Of a stretch of 64,000 nt of DNA, positions 57,540-64,000 are shown in pieces. Under the pieces are notes generated by a model that worked only from the letters and a program-made list of their open reading frames with translations, ran no database searches and was not told the origin of the DNA. Both the position numbers and the translations under genes were made by a program. This stretch comes from Bifidobacterium psychraerophilum (GTDB lineage Bacteria > Actinomycetota > Actinomycetes > Actinomycetales > Bifidobacteriaceae): assembly GCF_000741705.1 (NCBI RefSeq), contig NZ_JGZI01000010.1, forward strand, positions 186,001 through 250,000, given 5' to 3'. The stretch's first letter is position 1. Each line of letters starts with the position of its first letter.

Positions 57540-59510
57540 TCAGAGTGAACCGCCATCGGTGTCATCCGATGCCTGTGTGAACTGTGAATTATACAGCGTG
57601 GCATAGGCGCCGTTGAGGGCTATCAGCTCGTCATGCGAGCCCTGTTCGATGATCGAGCCGTGGTTGACCACAAGGATCAGATCGGCATCGCGGATCGTCG
57701 AGAGCCGGTGCGCGATGACGAAGCTGGTCCTGTTCTTGCGCAAGGCGTTCATCGCCTGCTGCACAAGCAGTTCCGTTCTCGTATCGACCGAACTGGTGGC
57801 CTCATCGAGGATCAGGATGTCCGGATCGGAGAGGAATGCACGGCATATCGTCATGAGCTGCCGCTCCCCCTGGCTCAGTTCCGAACTGTCCTCGTTGAGA
57901 ACCGTATCGTAGCCTTCGGGCAGTCTGCGTATGAATTCATCCACATGGGTCGCCTTGGCGCCCTCAAGCATCTGCTCTTCACTGAGATGACGGCCTTCCG
58001 GCACGCCATACAACAGGTTGTCGCGCACCGTGCCATCGAAGAGCCAGGTGTCCTGCAGCACCATGCCGAAATGACGGCGCAGGCTGTCTCTGGTCACGGT
58101 GGAGGTGTCCACACCATCGATGGTGATGGCGCCGCCCTGGATCTCGTAGAAGCGCATCAGCAGATTCACCAGGGTGGTCTTGCCCGCACCGGTGGGACCG
58201 ACGATCGCGACCGTCTGACCGGGCTTCGCCTGAAGGGAGAGGTTCTGGATCAGCGGTTCGTCGGGTCGATAGGAGAAGGAGACGTTGTCGAAGCGTACAT
58301 GCCCTTCGACGGTGCCGCCTGTGAGCTCACCAATCTCATGGGCATCCGCGGGATCGGGCCGCTGCTCCTCCTCGTCCAGGAATTCGAAGATCCTCTGGCA
58401 GCTGGCCAGGGAGCTCTGCAACATGGTTCCCATCGAGGCCAACTCGCCGAGTGGCTGCGAAGACTGCCGGGAGTACTGCGTGAAGGCTTGCAGGTCACCC
58501 AGGCTCAAGGTGCCGGAGAGCACTTTGACACCGCCGAAGATGACGACCAGTACGAAACTCAGATTCCCGAAGAAGGTCGTCACCGGTGTGACCAGGGATG
58601 AGAGGAAGGAGGCCTTGAATGACGCGTCGTACAACTCGCGGTTGCGCCCTTCGAACTCGGCCTTCGCCACATCCTGCCTGCCGTATGACCGCACGATCAT
58701 ATGACCGGAGAACATCTCCTCCACATGGCTGTTGACCTCACCGGTCTTGGCCCATTGGGCGATGAAGTTCGGTTGCGTCTTCTTCATGATGAAGCCCGCG
58801 CACAAGCCCATCACCGGGATGATGATGAAAGCGATCAGCGTCAGCAATGGTGAGATGGTAAGCATCATGATGAAGGTGCCCACCACCATGAACACCGAGA
58901 AGAACAGTTCGCCGAGGATCTGCTGCAAGGTCTGCGAGATGTTGTCCACGTCGTTGGTCGTACGGCTCATGACCTCGCCGCGGGGCGTTCTGTCGAAGTA
59001 CTGCAGGGGCAGACGGGACATCTTGTCTTCGATCTGCGCCCTCATCCGGAACACCGCATTCGAGACGACTCGTGTCATCAGGAAGTTCTGCACGAGCCTG
59101 AGCAGGATCGAAAGCAGATAGATCGCGATGACGATCAGCAGGATCGTGCCGAATTTGGACCAGTCGATGCCTTCGCCGACCTTGACATCCATCGATGAGA
59201 TCATATCGGCGAGAGAACCCTGTCCTCTCGCATGCAATGCGGCGATGACCTGTTTCATCGGTGTTCCCTTGGGCACGCCCTGCTTCTGCAGCATCGTGCC
59301 GAGGATTCCGGAGAAGAGCACATTCGTGGCTCTTCCGAGTATCTTCGGGCCTAACACGATCAGGCCCACGGAGATCATCCCCGAAACGACCATGATGCCG
59401 ACGCGGATTTTGCTGGCCAGCAGATAATGCAACAGGCGTTTGATGATCTTGCCCGTCTGGCCCTTCTTCTGCACTGGGATGGCAGCGGGCATTCCTGAAG
59501 CTCGTGACAT
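57540..59510 (-). CDS. ABC exporter subunit (consensus ATPase site)
   Basis: A 656-residue half-transporter: six membrane segments (about 25-360) then an ABC module with GPTGAGKTT, signature LSQGERQLMTI and Walker B LILDEATSSVD with the catalytic Glu present. A long first extracellular loop is inserted near residues 70-115. It overlaps the upstream partner by one base (TAATG). Together they look like a heterodimeric BmrCD/EfrAB/LmrCD-type multidrug or lipid exporter; substrate unknown. Confidence 0.92.
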   Translation of the reverse strand: MSRASGMPAAIPVQKKGQTGKIIKRLLHYLLASKIRVGIMVVSGMISVGLIVLGPKILGRATNVLFSGILGTMLQKQGVPKGTPMKQVIAALHARGQGSLADMISSMDVKVGEGIDWSKFGTILLIVIAIYLLSILLRLVQNFLMTRVVSNAVFRMRAQIEDKMSRLPLQYFDRTPRGEVMSRTTNDVDNISQTLQQILGELFFSVFMVVGTFIMMLTISPLLTLIAFIIIPVMGLCAGFIMKKTQPNFIAQWAKTGEVNSHVEEMFSGHMIVRSYGRQDVAKAEFEGRNRELYDASFKASFLSSLVTPVTTFFGNLSFVLVVIFGGVKVLSGTLSLGDLQAFTQYSRQSSQPLGELASMGTMLQSSLASCQRIFEFLDEEEQRPDPADAHEIGELTGGTVEGHVRFDNVSFSYRPDEPLIQNLSLQAKPGQTVAIVGPTGAGKTTLVNLLMRFYEIQGGAITIDGVDTSTVTRDSLRRHFGMVLQDTWLFDGTVRDNLLYGVPEGRHLSEEQMLEGAKATHVDEFIRRLPEGYDTVLNEDSSELSQGERQLMTICRAFLSDPDILILDEATSSVDTRTELLVQQAMNALRKNRTSFVIAHRLSTIRDADLILVVNHGSIIEQGSHDELIALNGAYATLYNSQFTQASDDTDGGSL

Positions 59511-61270
59511 TATGCTCCCCTCCCGTCCAGGCTCAAGGTCTCCACATCAGGACCCAAACCACCTTGAGATTCAACGATCTGCTGGTATGTGGGACATGTG
59601 AGCATCAACTCGTCATGCCTTCCTCTGCCTACGATCCGACCTGACTCGAACACGAGTATCTGATCGGCATCACGTATCGATGTGGCTCTCTGCGCCACGA
59701 TGATCTGGGTCGCATCCCGGGTGACGGGAGCCAGGGCTTCACGCAACTTGCGGTCCGTGGCGACGTCAAGCGCCGAGAAGGCGTCATCGAAGGTGTAGAT
59801 CTTCGGATGGCGCAGAACGGCGCGTGCGATGCACAGGCGCTGCTTCTGTCCTCCGGAGAAATTCGTACCGCCCTCCGAAACCGGGGCGTCGAGTCCCTGG
59901 GGATTCTCGCGCACGAACTCCTCCGCCTGCGCGATCCGCAGGGCGTTCCAGATGTCGTCATCCGAAGCGTCTTCGGCACCATACAGCATATTGGAGCGGA
60001 TGGTGCCGGAAAACAGGATGGCCTTCTGCGGAACCTGGCCGAAGAGCAGATTGAGTTCCGCGGGATCGTATTCACGGACGTCATGCCCGTCGATAAGCAC
60101 CGAACCGGAGGTCACGTCGAACATTCTGTTCATCAGACGCAGCACCGTTGATTTTCCCGAACCGGTGGACCCTATGATGGCCGTGGTGCTGCCGGGTTCC
60201 GCGGTGAAGGAGAGATCGGCGAGCACCGGATCGTCCGCACCGGGATATGAGAAGCCGACGTTTCTGAATTCGACCTTCCCCATCGGTGACTCCACGACGT
60301 AGGGATGCTCGGGTGCGGTGATGCTGCTCTTGGCATCCATCACCTCGTTGATGCGTTTGCTGGCGACCGATGCACGCGGAACCATCACCATCATCATGGC
60401 GGCCATCATCAGACCGATGAGGATGATCATCAGATACTGGATGAATGCCTGCAAGGAACCGATCTGCATACCGCCTGACTCGATGCGTTTGCCACCGAAC
60501 CACATGATTCCCACATTGGAGAGATTGATGATGAAGAACAGCAGCGGGATCATCATGCTCATCAGACGACCGGTTGACATCAAGGTGTCATACACCTTGC
60601 GATTGGCGACGTGGAATCGTTCGGCCTCACTGCGCTCACGCACGAAAGCCCTGATGACGCGCACACCGCTGATCTGCTCGCGGACGAGCTTATTCACCGC
60701 ATCGAGCGTGCGTTGCATCCTGCCGAACAAGGGGCCCATCTGGGACATCAGAATGCCCGCCACCAGCAGCACCACTGGCAGGATGACCGCCAGGGACCAG
60801 GTCAGCGGCCTATCCTGTCGGAATGCGAGAATCAAACCACCGATGAACTGCACCGGTGCCTGAAGCACGATGAGCAGCACCTGCATGGTGGTCATCTGCA
60901 CCTGCTGGACGTCATTGGTCGTCCTGGTGATCAGGGAACCCGCGGAGAAACGCTCCACCTCCTGCAGGCTCATATCCTCGACGGCGCTGAAGATATCGCG
61001 ACGCGTCTCATAGCCGAGCCTCATCGCCAGACGGGTCGAATAGTAGACCGCGACGAGATTGGCGACGATCTGCACCAGGGAGATCCCTATCATCTGGAAG
61101 CCGTAGCGATAGATGGCATCCTTGTCCCCGGCCGCAACCCCGTTATCAATGATGTCCGCCTGAAGATTAGGCAGATACAGGTTCAGCACGGTCTGCGCCA
61201 CCTGGAACACCACCAGTATGGTGACCTGTATCCAATACGGCCTGAGGTATTTGCCCCATAGTCTTAACAT
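59510..61270 (-). CDS. ABC exporter subunit (degenerate ATPase site)
   Basis: A 586-residue half-transporter with six N-terminal membrane segments and an ABC module: GSTGSGKST, signature FSGGQKQRLCIAR and Walker B IYTFDDAFSALD. The usual catalytic Glu after Walker B is Asp496, the mark of the degenerate site in heterodimeric exporters. ATG 61270 is the natural start (MLRLWGKYLRPYW). It is co-translated with the gene that follows. Confidence 0.92.
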   Translation of the reverse strand: MLRLWGKYLRPYWIQVTILVVFQVAQTVLNLYLPNLQADIIDNGVAAGDKDAIYRYGFQMIGISLVQIVANLVAVYYSTRLAMRLGYETRRDIFSAVEDMSLQEVERFSAGSLITRTTNDVQQVQMTTMQVLLIVLQAPVQFIGGLILAFRQDRPLTWSLAVILPVVLLVAGILMSQMGPLFGRMQRTLDAVNKLVREQISGVRVIRAFVRERSEAERFHVANRKVYDTLMSTGRLMSMMIPLLFFIINLSNVGIMWFGGKRIESGGMQIGSLQAFIQYLMIILIGLMMAAMMMVMVPRASVASKRINEVMDAKSSITAPEHPYVVESPMGKVEFRNVGFSYPGADDPVLADLSFTAEPGSTTAIIGSTGSGKSTVLRLMNRMFDVTSGSVLIDGHDVREYDPAELNLLFGQVPQKAILFSGTIRSNMLYGAEDASDDDIWNALRIAQAEEFVRENPQGLDAPVSEGGTNFSGGQKQRLCIARAVLRHPKIYTFDDAFSALDVATDRKLREALAPVTRDATQIIVAQRATSIRDADQILVFESGRIVGRGRHDELMLTCPTYQQIVESQGGLGPDVETLSLDGRGA

Positions 61271-61443
61271 TCATCCTCCACATACCTACGAACAGGCGCA
61301 GAGCCCCCGGCTCAACGCAAAACCTGACCAAGGGTACTACCTTGGAGATTCAACTCATAACAAGAGAGGGCAAAACAGCCCATTCTCAGCCAACCGTGAA
61401 CGCGCCACCGAATCCCGTCACCGACGGCCCCAACCGTGACCTG

Positions 61444-62334
61444 CTACACCGCGAAGGCGGACCAGCGCCCATCCTGCCGTGAAACGTGCAGAGGAATCCC
61501 GAACACGCTGCTCAGACGCTCATCGGTGAAACCATGCTCCAGATCGCCCCGGTACACGATGGTCCCCGGTTTCGGATCGGCACCGGATACGGCGTCCTGG
61601 TGGGCGGCCGATTCGTCACCTTCGATGCGTCCCATGATCGCCACATGATCGAAGCCCTGGGGTATCTCCTCAAGTCGATGCGTGACCAGCACCACGGCCT
61701 TGCCGCCCTCATCGGCCCCGATGCGGCTTAATGCCCGGATGGCGAGTTCCCGTCCTCCAAGGTCAAGCCCCGTGGTGGGCTCATCGAGGATCAGGAGCTC
61801 TGGATCCGCCATCAGCGCCCGGCATATCAGAATACGCGTTCTCTCACCCTCCGAGAGCTTGAACATCTGTTTGCCCCGCAGATATTCGACCCCGAACCGA
61901 GTCATCAGTTCCAGCGCCCTGCCGTATTCCTCTGGCGTATAGGAGTCGCGCCACCTTCCGGTCGTCGCGGTGAGTGCGGTCACGACGACGTCGAGGGGAT
62001 CCTCTTCCGGTGGAAAGGCGCGTGACAACTCCGCCGACGACAATCCGATGCGGTTGCGGTAGGAGAAGACGTCGACCTTGCCCAGACGGTTACCGAGGAT
62101 CTCCACGCTGCCTTCGCTGGGGAAACCACGGGTGCTCATCATCGACACCAGGCTGGATTTGCCGATGCCGTTGGGGCCGAACAGCACCCATTTCTCACCT
62201 TGGGCGATACTCAGATTGACATCGGTGAGTATCACACGGCGCTGCCTGCGGAATTCGACACCCCTCAGGTCGAGCGCCCGCCGTGGCTCAGCCTTCACGG
62301 CTTCGGCGTGATCCCCGTTGCCGACTTGATTCAT
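61444..62334 (-). CDS. ABC transporter ATP-binding protein, unpaired
   Basis: A 296-residue single ABC module: Walker A GPNGIGKSS (about 54-62), signature KLSEGERTRILICRAL, Walker [13 protein letters not shown] and the H-loop VTHRLEEI. It resembles the YlmA/ModF-like family of stand-alone cytosolic ATPases, whose partners are unclear. No permease lies next to it. It begins 44 bases after glgA in the same direction and may be read with it; 173 bases separate it from the exporter. Confidence 0.85.
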   Translation of the reverse strand: MNQVGNGDHAEAVKAEPRRALDLRGVEFRRQRRVILTDVNLSIAQGEKWVLFGPNGIGKSSLVSMMSTRGFPSEGSVEILGNRLGKVDVFSYRNRIGLSSAELSRAFPPEEDPLDVVVTALTATTGRWRDSYTPEEYGRALELMTRFGVEYLRGKQMFKLSEGERTRILICRALMADPELLILDEPTTGLDLGGRELAIRALSRIGADEGGKAVVLVTHRLEEIPQGFDHVAIMGRIEGDESAAHQDAVSGADPKPGTIVYRGDLEHGFTDERLSSVFGIPLHVSRQDGRWSAFAV

Positions 62335-62378
62335 CTTCTGACACCTTCGCTTGGTAGTCGATTACACCCTGCATCAGC

Positions 62379-63614
62379 TCAACGCCGGCCCAAAGCCCTC
62401 CGATAGACGGCGATGGTCTCCTCCGCGATGCGCTCCCATGAGAAGTGGTCACGGGCACGCTCGTATCCTGCCTTGCCCATGTCCTTCGCCCGTTCCCGGT
62501 CCTCGAACATCGCATCGATCGCCCCGGCCATGTCGTGCACGAAGGCATCGGGATCCGTGGGCGTGCCTGTGCCGTCATGAAGCTGCTGCAAAGGCACCAG
62601 GGAGCCGGTCACACCATCCTCCACGACCTCAGGGATACCACCTGTGGCACTTGCCACCACGGGCAGGCCGCACGCCATGGCCTCAAGATTCACGATCCCC
62701 AGGGGTTCATAGATGCTGGGGCAGATGAAGACGTCGGATCCGTGCTCCAAGGCGCACAGCTCGGGACGCGACAGCATCTCCTCGATCCAGATGATATTGC
62801 CGCGCTCCTCCTGGAGCTGGGCGAAACCCGACTTGACTTCGGCGGCGATCTCGGGGGTGTCCGGGGCTCCGGCGCACAGGACCACCTGGATATCGGGGGC
62901 GATGAGGTGCAGGGCCTTGAGCAGATACGGCAGACCCTTCTGCCTGGTGATCCTACCGATGAACAGCAGTGTCGCCTTGCTCCGATCGATGCCGTAGCGT
63001 TCGAAGACGCCCCATGCCGGATCACCGTCATCAGGACGCACGAAGTCATCCATCGTGATGCCGTTGTGAACCACGTCGACCCGTTCCGGATCGACCTTCG
63101 GATACGCGCTCAGGATGTCCTGTTTCATGCCCGCGGAAACGGCGATGATCCGATCCGCCGACTCGTAGGCATCACGTTCCGCCCAGGAACTCAGCTGATA
63201 GCCGCCTCCGAGTTGCTCCGCCTTCCACGGGCGGAAGGGTTCCAGACTGTGCGCGGTGATGACCAGGGGGATGTCGTGCAGTTGCGCGGCCAGGCGCCCA
63301 GCCAGGCATGTGTACCAGGTATGGGCATGCACCAGGTCGGCATCGACGTCCCGTGCCATCAGCAGGTCAACGCCGAAGGTCTTGAGCACGGTGTTCGCGT
63401 CCGACAGTTCCTTCGGGACGTCGTAGCCCTGAACATCCAGGGATGGGAGTGGTCCGTCCTCCCCGCTCCGTTCGGAGGGCGATCGTGGGCCGTCGAAGGC
63501 CCTGACGGTGACATCGATACGGGAGGCGAGGACCTGAGACAATTCATCAACGTGTACGCCAGCTCCGCCGTAAACATGCGGTGGGTACTCGCGAGTCAGC
63601 AAATCGACCTTCAT
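62379..63614 (-). CDS. glgA: Glycogen synthase (actinobacterial type, GT4)
   Basis: A 411-residue retaining glycosyltransferase of the shorter actinobacterial form that transfers glucose from a nucleotide sugar to glycogen (in mycobacteria the related GlgM makes maltose-1-phosphate). It opens with [20 protein letters not shown], has [10 protein letters not shown] and VISAHSLEP-like segments, and ends with the donor-binding E-x7-E in [23 protein letters not shown] (here given as a span around residues 310-332). ATG 63614 is the family start. Carbon storage counterpart to the glycolytic genes in the window. Confidence 0.92.
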   Translation of the reverse strand: MKVDLLTREYPPHVYGGAGVHVDELSQVLASRIDVTVRAFDGPRSPSERSGEDGPLPSLDVQGYDVPKELSDANTVLKTFGVDLLMARDVDADLVHAHTWYTCLAGRLAAQLHDIPLVITAHSLEPFRPWKAEQLGGGYQLSSWAERDAYESADRIIAVSAGMKQDILSAYPKVDPERVDVVHNGITMDDFVRPDDGDPAWGVFERYGIDRSKATLLFIGRITRQKGLPYLLKALHLIAPDIQVVLCAGAPDTPEIAAEVKSGFAQLQEERGNIIWIEEMLSRPELCALEHGSDVFICPSIYEPLGIVNLEAMACGLPVVASATGGIPEVVEDGVTGSLVPLQQLHDGTGTPTDPDAFVHDMAGAIDAMFEDRERAKDMGKAGYERARDHFSWERIAEETIAVYRRALGRR

Positions 63615-63765
63615 AGTGTGCCTTCTCTCTCTGCATTATCGCAGTCGCTTGTATTGCACAGTCATGTCGTACACAGGTGTTGTCTCACACGGTCGCATCC
63701 CAAGGCAATCGCATCGTTCACAAGCAAGCACATCCCGCACGATGTCACGTCAGGCCGAGGGCGAC

Positions 63766-63990
63766 CTAGACGGCGGCACCATAATCATCGAGATTAGGGT
63801 TCTCATGAGGCGATCCCCCGACGAAGAACAGGCTGAGCACACCCACCGCGAATACGGCGGAGATGGTGATCACCAGCCACAGTGGCACGCTTGACAGCCA
63901 CATGATCACCAGGAAGGCGATGCAGGCGGCAACGATCAGCACCCAGCTGATCAGTCGCATCCATTGCCTTGGTGAATGTGGCATGTGCAT
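63766..63990 (-). CDS. Small two-helix membrane protein, unknown function
   Basis: A 74-residue protein with two hydrophobic segments (about 12-31 and 36-57) and an acidic C-terminus (ENPNLDDYGAA). Similar small proteins are found near glgA in related genomes as hypotheticals, but I do not recognise a function. The start at 63990 lies ten bases from the window end, so an upstream start cannot be excluded. Confidence 0.6.
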   Translation of the reverse strand: MHMPHSPRQWMRLISWVLIVAACIAFLVIMWLSSVPLWLVITISAVFAVGVLSLFFVGGSPHENPNLDDYGAAV

Positions 63991-64000
63991 CGGATTCTCG

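Noticed and set aside
62445-63797. 450-codon plus-strand frame opposite glgA
   Set aside because: Reverse of glycogen synthase, no domain seen.

Overview
The window is a 64 kb stretch of core chromosome from a high-GC Gram-positive bacterium, almost certainly a Bifidobacterium or a close relative in Bifidobacteriaceae. The basis is gene content and order: transketolase next to transaldolase (the carbon-rearrangement arm of the bifid shunt), hrcA-dnaJ read away from tkt under a CIRCE element, uvrA-uvrC-aroE-rapZ-whiA-pgk-tpiA-secG in one direction, an actinobacterial-type glycogen synthase, and GH42/GH30 glycosidases. Start sites mostly have AGGAG-like ribosome sites, but a few genes look leaderless. 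I see no prophage, insertion sequence, CRISPR array, integrase, rRNA or origin.

Layout. 1-5.0 kb: a minus-strand sugar locus (TetR regulator, MFS transporter, GH30 glycosidase, GH42 beta-galactosidase cut by the window edge) with a 16-bp palindrome before the transporter. 5.2-6.5 kb: an amidohydrolase. 6.7-7.1 kb: four tRNAs (Gly, Cys, Val, Val). 7.3-10.2 kb: a PAC2 protein, undecaprenyl-diphosphatase and a fructosamine-kinase-like protein. 10.3-13.0 kb: dnaJ and hrcA with CIRCE. 13.3-16.6 kb: tkt and tal. 16.8-28.9 kb: a HAD phosphatase, then the uvrA-to-secG run with a LexA-type SOS box before uvrA. 29.2-35.2 kb: a small zincin, an ABC-F protein, bifunctional NAD(P)HX repair enzyme, phosphoglycerate mutase and a LysR regulator. 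35.3-42.1 kb: a complete seven-gene pyrimidine operon, pyrB-I-C-F-K-D-E. 42.2-45.3 kb: glnE. 45.7-52.4 kb: a ChvE/Mms-type sugar ABC importer, divergent from a ROK regulator and an unpaired sugar ABC ATPase. 52.5-55.6 kb: metF and metE. 55.8-64 kb: SixA-like phosphatase, TrmI tRNA methyltransferase, a heterodimeric ABC exporter, an ABC ATPase, glycogen synthase and a small membrane protein.

How it fits together: sugar uptake and cleavage feed the bifid shunt (tkt, tal) and lower glycolysis (tpiA, pgk, gpmA), with surplus stored through glycogen synthase. The pyr operon, glnE, metE/metF and aroE are nitrogen, nucleotide and amino-acid biosynthesis. Stress control is visible in the DNA as a CIRCE element and an SOS box.

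The most notable anomaly is metF: its reading frame is broken at a run of seven G (minus strand) 157-168 bases before the end of the gene, and the rest of the protein continues in the next frame. I did not find a convincing new multi-gene system. The remaining points of interest are regulatory palindromes, long hairpins between convergent genes, an orphan ABC ATPase, lineage-type insertions in HrcA and UvrC, and the lack of yvcK between rapZ and whiA.
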